From: Deltaproteobacteria bacterium
GTDB taxonomy: Bacteria; Desulfobacterota; Desulfobulbia; Desulfobulbales; BM004
Direction of reading: 5' to 3'
Assembly: GCA_019313095.1 (NCBI GenBank)
Contig: JAFDBU010000266.1
Coordinates: 1 to 6,526, forward strand
DNA: 6,526 bases
Shown here: positions 1 through 6,154 of the stretch, one piece after another
Layout: each line of letters starts with the position of its first letter
Position numbering within the stretch: the stretch's first letter is position 1
Notes under the pieces: generated by a model
The model's input: the letters and a program-made list of their open reading frames with translations, nothing else
Database searches by the model: none
What the model was told of the DNA's origin: nothing
Made by a program: the position numbers and the translations under genes

Positions 1-741
1 CTTTCCCTGCCGGTATTGTTTGTCATCGTCAGGATACGTCGGAGGCCCCTGTTGGTTAAAGCCAAAAAGCTTTTACTGCTTCGGACTGCATTCGGCATGA
101 CAGCTATGTTCGGTTTCTTTTTCGCTTTGACCCATTTGCCCCTGGCAGAATGTATATTTCTGGGAAGAACGCAGCCCTTGATTATTGCCTTGCTTGCCCC
201 TCTCTTAATCGGAGAGAAAACCCCTGTTGTCAGCTGGTTTGCAATTCTAACCGGACTTGCAGGGGTAGCGTTGATTTTGCAACCGGGCGTCAGCTGGTCC
301 ATAGGGGCATGGGTTGCTGTAGGTGCTGCCTCAGCTTCAGCCTTGGCACATATCCTGGTACGACGTCTGAACGCAACGGAATACCCCCTGGTTATAGTTT
401 TTAATTTTACTGCCCTGACCTGCTTATTGGCCGGTTTCTGGAACCTGCCGTATCTGGTCATGCCGAACCAAAAACAATGGTTTTTTTTAATCGGCGTCGC
501 TGTATTTGCCAGTCTCGGACAACTGTGTATGACTTTGGCATATCAGCATGACAAGGCGCCGGCGGTGGCATCTGCAAGTTATGCCTCTGTTGTTCTGGCT
601 GTTATATACGGCTATTTTTTCTGGGGTGAGGTGCCCCACCCATTTACCTGGCTTGGCGGGGGATTTATTGTTACAGGCGGGCTTATGCTTCTCAAGAGTA
701 GAATGCATGTCAACGAACCTCCATCTCCTGCGGTAACTTAA
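1..741 (+). CDS. DMT-superfamily (EamA-type) membrane transporter, 5' end missing
   Basis: This is an inner-membrane permease of the drug/metabolite transporter superfamily. Family members export or import small metabolites; the substrate cannot be told from sequence. The frame is open to the first base, so the start lies upstream. A TTG at base 16 is in frame but is unlikely to be the true start, because EamA proteins usually run near 290-300 residues and only 246 codons are present. About 50 residues of the first half are probably missing. Two EamA repeats are visible. The first ends with RTQPLIIALLAPLLIGEK followed by a Gly-rich helix ending in LILQPG. The second runs from GAWVAVGAASASALAHI to a matching FFWGE and LGGGFIVTGGLMLL, so each repeat keeps its conserved Glu before the last helix. 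Hydrophobic helices fill nearly the whole length and the tail is short and polar. The gene is convergent with the minus-strand operon and its TAA directly abuts the opposing stop codon. Confidence 0.9.
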   Translation, partial: LSLPVLFVIVRIRRRPLLVKAKKLLLLRTAFGMTAMFGFFFALTHLPLAECIFLGRTQPLIIALLAPLLIGEKTPVVSWFAILTGLAGVALILQPGVSWSIGAWVAVGAASASALAHILVRRLNATEYPLVIVFNFTALTCLLAGFWNLPYLVMPNQKQWFFLIGVAVFASLGQLCMTLAYQHDKAPAVASASYASVVLAVIYGYFFWGEVPHPFTWLGGGFIVTGGLMLLKSRMHVNEPPSPAVT

Positions 742-1188
742 TTATGAGGATTCAATAACCTTGGTTAAGTCCTTCAGTTTTTTTTGAGATTTATCGTCCG
801 GTGCCAACTCGATAAACTCTTGGATATATTTCTGCAGGAGATGATTTGTTTTTTCTGTAATGACCTTCACAGTCTCATGATGCCCTTTTGCTCGTTGTTT
901 TTCTTCAAGTTCAGTGGATATTATTGCCTCGATGATTGTAATATTTTCTTTATCCTGAAGAAGGATTGCAGCCCACAGCAGCTGTTTGGCAGGTGGGTTG
1001 ATTTTCGTGTCAGCAGGCCAGAAAGAGTAGGGTGTCCTTATAACCCCCATTTTCTTGATAAGAGCTGCCTCAAAGCGTTTTCGGAGAAGGGTGTTATCAG
1101 GCAGTTTCCCGCTTTCAAGGTCTGAGATTATGTGGGCAAACATAGTGAATTGCAGTTTTGTCAGAAAGTTATTTCTTTTCCTTTTCAT
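742..1188 (-). CDS. Hypothetical protein, 148 residues, last gene of the murI operon
   Basis: I do not recognise a family. The product is soluble, with no signal peptide or membrane segment. It is charged and mostly helical by composition. The N-terminal stretch is basic (MKRKRNNF), the middle has a hydrophobic core around KQLLWAAILLQDKENITIIEA near residues 68-88 that could be a buried helical bundle, and the C-terminal third is Lys/Glu-rich and could form a coiled coil. The ATG at 1188 overlaps the end of the S1-domain gene by 20 nt. A GAGG lies about 10 nt upstream inside that gene, which supports this start over a later ATG at 1143 that has no Shine-Dalgarno sequence. The overlap suggests translational coupling and a shared transcript. 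The product may work with the S1 protein, but that is only inference from position. The coding call rests on operon fit and protein-like composition; the antisense frame across it looks like a shadow. Confidence 0.75.
   Translation of the reverse strand: MKRKRNNFLTKLQFTMFAHIISDLESGKLPDNTLLRKRFEAALIKKMGVIRTPYSFWPADTKINPPAKQLLWAAILLQDKENITIIEAIISTELEEKQRAKGHHETVKVITEKTNHLLQKYIQEFIELAPDDKSQKKLKDLTKVIESS
745..785 (+). terminator. Possible rho-independent terminator of the transporter gene
   Basis: Four bases after the transporter stop, arm TGAGGA (745-750) can pair with TCCTTCA (770-776) if one T is bulged. Inside it, TAACC (756-760) faces GGTTA (763-767). A run of eight T follows at 778-785. 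The arrangement has the order of an intrinsic terminator for plus-strand transcripts, but the stem is imperfect. The same bases encode the C-terminus of the convergent gene, where the T run is simply Lys codons, so it could be coincidence. Confidence 0.3.
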
Positions 1189-2374
1189 TTAGTTTGGCCC
1201 TCAGTATCTCGCCCAGTGTACCAAACGGTTCATTCTTTTCGTGTTTGTCCTGTTGTTGCATATACTGCCTGGCTTCTTTTTCAACATCAGCAGCATCTTC
1301 GTCAGCGGATTCTGCGACGAGCGCTAGAGACAATCGTTTGTTTTCCTGATCTATTCCCTCAATTTTAACCTCAACAGCCTGGCCTTCTTCGACAACTTCT
1401 TTGGGATGATTGATCCGCTTGCCGCCGCCGAGTTTTGAAATATGGATTAGACCGTCAATGCCGGCAGCAAGATTTACAAAGGCCCCAAACTTTGTCAGTC
1501 TTACAACTGTGCCGGGATGAGAGGAGCCGGCAGGAAACCGCTGGACAATGTCCTGCCAGGGATCGGGCAGGGCCTGTTTCAGGCTGAAAGAGAAGCGGTT
1601 GTTTTCCCAGTCAAGTTTAAGAATTACCACTTCCACATCCTGGCCTTCTTTAAGCACATCGCTGATATTTTCCGTCCTGGACCAGCCGATTTCGGAGATC
1701 GGAATGAGCCCTTCTATACCGTCAACATCAACAAAAGCGCCAAAATCTTTAATTGACGTGATCTTCCCTCTAACGGTCATGCCCTCCTGGAGATGTTTTT
1801 TCAACTCCTCACGCTTTTGTTCCCTCTCCTCCTCAAGAATAATTCGTCTGGAAAGCACAATATTTCGGCCGCTCTCACTGAACTGGGTGATTTTGAAAAG
1901 CAGATGCCTGCCGATATACTCCTCCGGATCATTGGTCCTCTTCAGGTCCATCTGGGAATAGGGGCAGAATGAGCGGATATTGCCGGCAACCGTAATTTCA
2001 AATCCTCCTTTTATTTCTTTACTGACAAATCCTTCCAGGGGGATGGAACTGCGGAAGGCTTCTTCAAGATGGGCCCGGGAAGTGGAGCCTCCGCCAATTT
2101 TTGAGGTAAAAAGCATCTCGTTTTGGGCCGAGGACAGGAAATATACTTCCAGGCTTTCGCCGGGCTTGACAGTGACATCGCCGGTTTCATCTTCGAGTTC
2201 TTTGCGGTCCAGGTACCCCTCGCTTTTGGCTCCGACATCCAGAAAGATCGTGTCCTGGGAGACACTGACTACAGTGGCCTTTATTTTTTGACCGGGTGAA
2301 AGCTGTTTTTGAGACAGCGAATCATCTTTGAAAAGATCTGCAAAACTTTCATGGCCTGAAGTGTTGTCCGGCAT
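1169..2374 (-). CDS. S1 RNA-binding domain protein with four S1 repeats (S1-like, not full-length RpsA)
   Basis: This is a cytoplasmic RNA-binding protein of 401 residues with four S1 (OB-fold) repeats at roughly 26-95, 110-176, 197-266 and 284-352. Repeats 3 and 4 are the clearest, with SIKDFGAFVDVDGIEGLIPISEI and RLTKFGAFVNLAAGIDGLIHIS, the classic FGAFV...GLIHIS signature. Repeat 1 is recognisable (VVSVSQDTIFLDVGAKSEGYL); repeat 2 is diverged. A helical linker with a run of charged residues (180-194) separates repeats 2 and 3. The tail after 353 is acidic, then polar, and ends in FGTLGEILRAKLNEKEKK. Canonical ribosomal protein S1 of Gram-negatives has six repeats and over 550 residues, so this is more likely a paralogous S1-domain protein than the essential rpsA product, which I would expect elsewhere in the genome. 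Its role in translation or RNA turnover is inferred. It sits 44 nt after the radical SAM gene, and its 3' end overlaps the next gene. Confidence 0.9.
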   Translation of the reverse strand: MPDNTSGHESFADLFKDDSLSQKQLSPGQKIKATVVSVSQDTIFLDVGAKSEGYLDRKELEDETGDVTVKPGESLEVYFLSSAQNEMLFTSKIGGGSTSRAHLEEAFRSSIPLEGFVSKEIKGGFEITVAGNIRSFCPYSQMDLKRTNDPEEYIGRHLLFKITQFSESGRNIVLSRRIILEEEREQKREELKKHLQEGMTVRGKITSIKDFGAFVDVDGIEGLIPISEIGWSRTENISDVLKEGQDVEVVILKLDWENNRFSFSLKQALPDPWQDIVQRFPAGSSHPGTVVRLTKFGAFVNLAAGIDGLIHISKLGGGKRINHPKEVVEEGQAVEVKIEGIDQENKRLSLALVAESADEDAADVEKEARQYMQQQDKHEKNEPFGTLGEILRAKLNEKEKK

Positions 2375-2376
2375 AA

Positions 2377-2384
2377 GATCACCT
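2377..2384 (-). promoter_or_regulatory. Strong Shine-Dalgarno sequence of the S1-domain gene
   Basis: On the minus strand the sequence AGGTGATC lies directly before the ATG at 2374, with five bases between AGGTG and the start codon. It matches eight consecutive bases of the consensus complementary to the 16S rRNA 3' end. It fixes the start and is clearly stronger than the ribosome sites of the upstream genes in the same run. Confidence 0.75.
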
Positions 2385-2418
2385 GTAAGAAAATTAATTT
2401 TTGTTTGGTAGTTTAATA

Positions 2419-4287
2419 TTAATCCCTGAAATGAACAGCCAGGGCAAGGTATTTGTTTTCCTCAGAAAATAAAATCTTTTTCTTTTTGAGATCGGTGAGA
2501 AATAAAAGAATTTTTTCTGGGGTAATATGCGGGAAGGCCGCAAACAGTTCAACATCAGTTGTGATATGGGTACAGTATAGATATATCTGCCGTGAAGCAC
2601 CCTGCAATCTGTGATGCAGGATTTTTCCATCGGGAAGTTCCTGGCGGATGAGAAGAAAATTACCCCCATCCCGATAGTAAAGCAGTGGTTTAAGCAGAGG
2701 GTCATCTTTTCTCCGGGCATGGTATCGCTGCCATGTCCTTACTTTCTGCAGAACCGGCTGCCAGATTTTCCGCTGTTGTGTCCGGTCTCCTCTATAATCC
2801 TTTACCAGGAGATTAATCTGGGCGAGGATTGTTTTAGGGAAAAGTTTATAACTGTTCGGATGATTGACGATTGACCTGATACCGAATTTTTTTGAGTATT
2901 TGTAGACAGGGCTGTCATGCCCAAGGAAAAAAGTGGCAGCGGCAAGAGGCCGATATGGGAAGACATAATCAAGGATTTCAAGGGTTTCAGCTGCTTCAGC
3001 CTGACTGGAGCCCGGAAACTGCAGTATAAGGTTGCCATCCAGTTGCAGATTGTTCTCCAGGGATCCGCGCATGGTGGAAATATTTTCAATAACACTGACA
3101 CCTTTTTGCATTTTCCGCAGCAGACTGTTGCTGAGTGCTTCAATACCCACCTGTATGGCAGATAGACCGCCCTGACGATAAATGGCAAAAATCTCGGCAA
3201 GCGGCTTTTTGCTTTTTGCTGAACGTATCTCGGCAAAAAAATTATAATCCGCCTGCTCTTCCCCGGTCATTTTGAAAAACTTGCGGGCTTCCTGGGGCGG
3301 CAGCATGTTGTCGACAAAGGTAAAATCAAGACATTTATGCCGGGATGCAAGAGTTTTAACCTCATGTATCATCTGGTCAGCATTTTTATGACGGTAACCG
3401 CACCATTGCAGGTTGAGATTGCAGAATGAGCACTTGTTCCACCAGCAGCCGCGTGAAAATTCCACCGGCAGGATAGGGATGAAAGGAGTATTAGGGAACC
3501 ATTTTTTCTGTTTTGAAAAATAAGCATCATAGTTTGGTACAGGTAGGTCTGCCAGTGAACCCAGCTGGTTGACATCCCGCGGGCTTTGATTCTTTGGTGT
3601 AACATTTCGGTCGGACTTCCGGTCCTTAATATTTCCCGGAAGCGGGCTGTTATGAACGCCGGAAATATAGGCACAAAGGTTTAGGAGCCCACTTTCACCT
3701 TCACCCTGGATAATGTAATCAATGCAATCAAAAGCGTTCAGTAAAGATTGCCCGGCCTCGGCACCACATGATGAACCACCGAAAACGATAGTTGTCTGAG
3801 GATGTTTTTCCTTGATAGCTCCGGCAGCAGCAAGCGAGGCGAAAAGCTGGTGAAAACAAACCGAAAACCCTATCAGTGAGTACTGAGTCCAATCACAACT
3901 TTCGACCCACTTCCGCAAGTGCCCCTCAATCTTTCCAACCAGGAATTTATAGTCAAAAGAATATTGTATCTCTGGATCAGATTTTTTTACGTATTTCCAG
4001 GCTAAATCTTGTGCGGAAGCAGCCTTTTCAGGAAAAACAAGGGGAGCATAGAGGGCCTCGCTGACCCATGGATTCCGGCTTATCCAATGATACAGGTCCG
4101 GTCCCAGAATAGCAGCCACTTCCAGGTAGGGGTGGCTGGTTTCCACTAAAAACTCGGGATTCCGGCTTTCAATGTAAGCTTTTAAGGTGCCGAGCTGAAT
4201 GGAGGGTCTGTTAAAGAGAGCCCAGGGCAGAGAAATGAGGTTGATTTTACTTGGTATGATATGCGGGGTTGTCGTATCAGAATTCAA
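2419..4287 (-). CDS. Cobalamin-binding-type radical SAM protein, similar to RiPP-maturation radical SAM C-methyltransferases
   Basis: This 622-residue protein has the order leader motif, B12-binding-like domain, radical SAM core and C-terminal domain. Residues 16-38 (NLISLPWALFNRPSIQLG and on) resemble the Pro-Trp...PSIQLG opening of that group. Residues about 135-205 form a Rossmann-like B12 domain with GFSVCFHQLFASLAAA, IVFGGSSCGAEAG and IDYIIQGEGESG; the DxHxxG cobalt-ligand motif is absent. A polar linker (213-243) follows. The Fe-S cluster motif is SRGCWWNKCSFCNLN with Cys281, Cys286 and Cys289 (CX4CX2C). Core motifs VDNMLPP (325-331), FAEIRS (351-356), QVGIEALSNSLLRKMQKG (379-396) and GNLILQFPGS (418-427) follow. 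Residues about 530-619 look like a small winged-helix, PqqD-like domain. By family the enzyme would use SAM and cobalamin to methylate unactivated carbons, often in peptides; the substrate here is unknown. The start is a TTG, because a TAG stop lies two codons upstream and no ATG is near. Only a weak GAAAG precedes it. It begins 22 nt after lolA. Confidence 0.85.
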   Translation of the reverse strand: MNSDTTTPHIIPSKINLISLPWALFNRPSIQLGTLKAYIESRNPEFLVETSHPYLEVAAILGPDLYHWISRNPWVSEALYAPLVFPEKAASAQDLAWKYVKKSDPEIQYSFDYKFLVGKIEGHLRKWVESCDWTQYSLIGFSVCFHQLFASLAAAGAIKEKHPQTTIVFGGSSCGAEAGQSLLNAFDCIDYIIQGEGESGLLNLCAYISGVHNSPLPGNIKDRKSDRNVTPKNQSPRDVNQLGSLADLPVPNYDAYFSKQKKWFPNTPFIPILPVEFSRGCWWNKCSFCNLNLQWCGYRHKNADQMIHEVKTLASRHKCLDFTFVDNMLPPQEARKFFKMTGEEQADYNFFAEIRSAKSKKPLAEIFAIYRQGGLSAIQVGIEALSNSLLRKMQKGVSVIENISTMRGSLENNLQLDGNLILQFPGSSQAEAAETLEILDYVFPYRPLAAATFFLGHDSPVYKYSKKFGIRSIVNHPNSYKLFPKTILAQINLLVKDYRGDRTQQRKIWQPVLQKVRTWQRYHARRKDDPLLKPLLYYRDGGNFLLIRQELPDGKILHHRLQGASRQIYLYCTHITTDVELFAAFPHITPEKILLFLTDLKKKKILFSEENKYLALAVHFRD

Positions 4288-4309
4288 AGTCTACAGTCTT
4301 TCAAACCGG

Positions 4310-5026
4310 TTAAAACTGTTTAATGATTTCGGTTCCAGCCGGCGGGCTGAAAAAAAACAAATTCTCTTCTATTTTGCGGCTGCCGTAATAATCCGTATCA
4401 ATCCGTATATTGTCAAAATACAGATCAGTAACCGTATCAAAATGATCAATGATCTGCATGTGCATTATCAGAAAAGTATCCCGACTGACCCAGACGTGTA
4501 AAGATGATACATGGGGATGTAAGGATTTTGGGGTCATCTTGATTAGATAGAAATTCTCCTTTTGCATAAAACTATCCGGTTCATTCACGTCAAAATCTTT
4601 CAATATATTACCGCTGCCGGCAAAAAAAGAATAGGTGACGTCCGATTGTAAATAGTCTTTGGCCTTGCTGACAATCATTTGATTGTTTTTTTCAAAATAC
4701 ATCGAAATAGTTTCACCATCGCTGATGAGCACCTGATAGTCGGGGGTCCGATAGTCCCAGCGCATCCGGCCAGGTTTGCTGAAGACCATGGTTCCACTGC
4801 CCTGCCGCACCCGGGAACTGAATTTGGTTGTTGTTGTCTGGCTGAAATCTGCAGCCAGATTTGCAGCTTTTTCATAAGTGTTCTGCAGTTTTTGCGCGAC
4901 TTCCAGCGCAGCCATGGTCTGGGCCTTGGCCGGAACCGCTAGCAGCGGTAAGACTCCAAGCAGGAAAAGAAATCGGAGTATTTTTGTTTTTTGCTGAAAT
5001 GAGAAATAAAAAAATATATATGACAT
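4310..5026 (-). CDS. lolA: Outer-membrane lipoprotein carrier protein LolA
   Basis: LolA is a periplasmic chaperone that takes lipoproteins released by the LolCDE ABC transporter and carries them to the outer membrane. The 238-residue protein starts with a signal peptide. Residues 13-31 give a basic then hydrophobic stretch (KTKILRFLFLLGVLPLLAV) and the likely cleavage follows AKA at 33-35. The region before Lys13 is unusually long and aromatic (MSYIFFYFSFQQ), but no other start codon is available before the hydrophobic core. The mature part matches the LolA fold: ADFSQTTTTKF, GSGTMVFSKPGRMRWDY, TPDYQVLISDGETISMYF, then the C-terminal strands VSSLHVWVSRDTFLIMHMQI and DLYFDNIRIDTDY. Mature size is about 200 residues, usual for the family. 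The ATG lies 6 nt after the murI stop. Its Shine-Dalgarno candidate AAAAGG, 11 nt upstream, is inside the last codons of murI, which suggests translational coupling. Confidence 0.92.
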   Translation of the reverse strand: MSYIFFYFSFQQKTKILRFLFLLGVLPLLAVPAKAQTMAALEVAQKLQNTYEKAANLAADFSQTTTTKFSSRVRQGSGTMVFSKPGRMRWDYRTPDYQVLISDGETISMYFEKNNQMIVSKAKDYLQSDVTYSFFAGSGNILKDFDVNEPDSFMQKENFYLIKMTPKSLHPHVSSLHVWVSRDTFLIMHMQIIDHFDTVTDLYFDNIRIDTDYYGSRKIEENLFFFSPPAGTEIIKQF

Positions 5027-5032
5027 TGGTTT

Positions 5033-5815
5033 TCAAACCTTTTCAAGATCTATTGGACGGCCGAATATTTTTTCAGCAGTAGCAACAGCAGCTTTTGTTA
5101 TGTCCGACACAAAATATTTGTTTTTACTGCCCCGCTGCATGCTCTTGCAAAAAACCGGATTATCATTGAGATATTTTTTTAATGTTAATGCAGCCTCTAT
5201 GGAGGAGTCAATCAGTCTTGTCCTTTTTTTGCCCATACGGTGTTCAATAAGGTCCTTTAGGAGAGGGTAATGGGTGCAGCCCAAGACAAGGGTGTCAATC
5301 TGTTTCTGTTTCAAAGGGGTAAGGTATTTTCGTAAAATCATTTTTGTCTCGCGTGCGTCAAGCCAGCCTTCTTCAACTAGAGGAACCAGCAGAGGACAGG
5401 CCTGGGAAAATACACGCAGTTTTGGTCCAAGCTGTTTTATTTTCAGATCATAAATACCGGAGCGTATTGTCGCCCTGGTGCCAATAACTCCAATATTGCC
5501 ATGCACAGTTGAAGTTACAGCACGTTCAACTGCCGGGGATATTACTTCAAAAACGGGCTGGGTGAATTTCCGGCGCAGGATGTCGGAGGCAACGCTTGCC
5601 GCAGAGTTGCAGGCGATAATGATAACTTTTGCCCCGTGTTCAATAAGAAACTCCGTGTTTTCTATGGAGTACTCTATAATGGCCTCAGAACTTTTACTGC
5701 CGTAAGGGGTTCTTGCCAGGTCACCGTAATAAATAAACTGATAGTCTGGAAGCAGGGTTTCAACTGCACGGGCGACTGTCATGCCTCCGACCCCTGAATC
5801 AAAAATTCCAATCAT
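5033..5815 (-). CDS. murI: Glutamate racemase MurI
   Basis: MurI interconverts L- and D-glutamate in the cytoplasm, without a cofactor, to supply D-glutamate for the peptidoglycan stem peptide. The protein has 260 residues, normal for the family. It carries IFDSGVGG at 4-11 (Asp6, Ser7), YGDLARTPYG at 30-39, the first catalytic cysteine in ACNSAAS (Cys69) and the second in LGCTHYPLL (Cys180, with His182). In most relatives the first motif reads ACNTAS; Ser replaces Thr here, a mild change that keeps the hydroxyl. The C-terminal FVSDITKAAVATAEKIFG is also typical. The ATG at 5815 is the first in frame and is followed at once by the conserved IGIFDSG start. The ribosome site is weak (AAAGAA). 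It is the first gene of the minus-strand run, after a leader of about 130 nt. Confidence 0.96.
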   Translation of the reverse strand: MIGIFDSGVGGMTVARAVETLLPDYQFIYYGDLARTPYGSKSSEAIIEYSIENTEFLIEHGAKVIIIACNSAASVASDILRRKFTQPVFEVISPAVERAVTSTVHGNIGVIGTRATIRSGIYDLKIKQLGPKLRVFSQACPLLVPLVEEGWLDARETKMILRKYLTPLKQKQIDTLVLGCTHYPLLKDLIEHRMGKKRTRLIDSSIEAALTLKKYLNDNPVFCKSMQRGSKNKYFVSDITKAAVATAEKIFGRPIDLEKV

Positions 5816-5850
5816 TTCTTTATTGAGTTTGAATAAATGTCTTGTTGTAG

Positions 5851-5893
5851 TTTGCTCAAATAATCCCTTCTCACAGCTGAAAAGAGGAGCAAA
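5851..5893 (-). promoter_or_regulatory. Predicted two-part hairpin in the murI leader RNA
   Basis: On the transcribed (minus) strand, TTTGCTC (5893-5887) pairs perfectly with GAGCAAA (5857-5851). Directly inside, CTCTTTTCA (5886-5878) pairs with TGAGAAGGG (5873-5865) around a GCTG loop, with two G-U pairs. A 7-nt bulge (ATTATTT) lies on the 3' side. The G-U pairs would be lost on the other strand, which favours an RNA read from the minus strand. No T run follows, so it is not a terminator, and it does not cover the start codon, which is 35 nt away. Its function is unknown. Confidence 0.4.
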
Positions 5894-5949
5894 AGTATCC
5901 TGTCAGTCAAAATTCTGTTTTTGGCGTTTACAGAAAAAGCGAAAGTACT

Positions 5950-5978
5950 ATTTTAAGAAACAACTGTCCACATAACAA
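5950..5978 (-). promoter_or_regulatory. murI: Candidate sigma70-type promoter for the murI operon
   Basis: On the minus strand TTGTTA (5978-5973, four of six consensus bases) is followed after exactly 17 nt by TAAAAT (5955-5950, five of six). The surrounding sequence is AT-rich. Transcription from here would start near 5943 and give an untranslated leader of about 128 nt containing the hairpin at 5851-5893. The match is by eye only. Confidence 0.4.
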
Positions 5979-6004
5979 TTCAGATAAATATTGAGATTAT
6001 AAAA

Positions 6005-6091
6005 TTATTTGAATATGCCGGGCGGGCAGATTTTTTGAAGCTTGTCGCGGGAGAGGCACCCCTGATACAGATCATAAACGAGTGCATCTGG
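6005..6091 (-). pseudogene. Possible remnant of the 3' end of a DNA methylase/restriction-type gene
   Basis: This 28-codon open stretch has no start codon, is bounded by TAA on both sides, and reads as protein: it begins Pro, then DALVYDLYQGCLSRDKLQ, and ends ICPPGIFK. The core DALVYDLY resembles the ID-x-LVY-x-LYGLT motif found near the C-terminus of Eco57I-type and related DNA methylase/restriction proteins. In that family the motif is followed by a few acidic residues and the end of the protein, which fits the position of the stop at 6005. Another frame just upstream (about 6123-6092) reads AVHLLKQEALLN, and joining the two needs a one-base frameshift. The rest of such a gene is absent. 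The resemblance is from memory and the piece is short; the codon-aligned opposite strand is also open, so chance is possible. Confidence 0.25.
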
Positions 6092-6123
6092 TTAAGTAAT
6101 GCTTCTTGCTTCAGCAGGTGCAC
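6082..6123. repeat. Inverted repeat, 9-bp arms
   Basis: GTGCATCTG (6082-6090) can pair with CAGGTGCAC (6115-6123) with one G-U pair on the plus strand, leaving a 24-nt loop. The right arm overlaps the 8-base palindrome GGTGCACC (6117-6124). No T run follows on either side. It may be a structural or protein-binding element, or chance. Confidence 0.25.
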
Positions 6124-6137
6124 CGCGGTTGATGTTT

Positions 6138-6154
6138 CGCTGTTGCAAGCAGCG
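6138..6154. repeat. Short hairpin sequence downstream of the MucR-type gene
   Basis: CGCTG (6138-6142) and CAGCG (6150-6154) form a compact stem that extends by one G-U and one A-T pair on the plus strand. An alternative pairing uses TTCGCT (6136-6141) and AGCGAA (6160-6165). Neither is followed by a T run, so it is not a typical intrinsic terminator for the gene at 6234. Confidence 0.25.

Noticed and set aside
784..1125. A 113-codon plus-strand open frame opposite the hypothetical gene
   Set aside because: Rich in Phe and Cys with no recognisable motif. The minus-strand frame has a ribosome site, operon fit and ordinary protein composition.
1548..1961. A 137-codon plus-strand open frame opposite the S1-domain gene
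   Set aside because: It is very rich in Ser, Ile and Arg and lies fully antisense to a clearly coding gene with S1 motifs; a shadow frame.
2375..2418. The gap between the radical SAM and S1-domain genes as a terminator or promoter site
   Set aside because: Only AT-rich sequence with no stem and no -10/-35 pair at correct spacing; it contains just the S1 gene's ribosome site.
2419..5815. Search for a RiPP precursor peptide near the radical SAM gene
   Set aside because: The spaces around the gene are too small, and other short frames are antisense or out-of-frame readings of murI, lolA or the radical SAM gene, with no leader/core pattern.
5896..5906. TTGACT and GATACT on the minus strand upstream of murI as promoter elements
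   Set aside because: The two hexamers are only about five bases apart, and neither has a good partner at 16-18 nt. The pair at 5950-5978 fits better.
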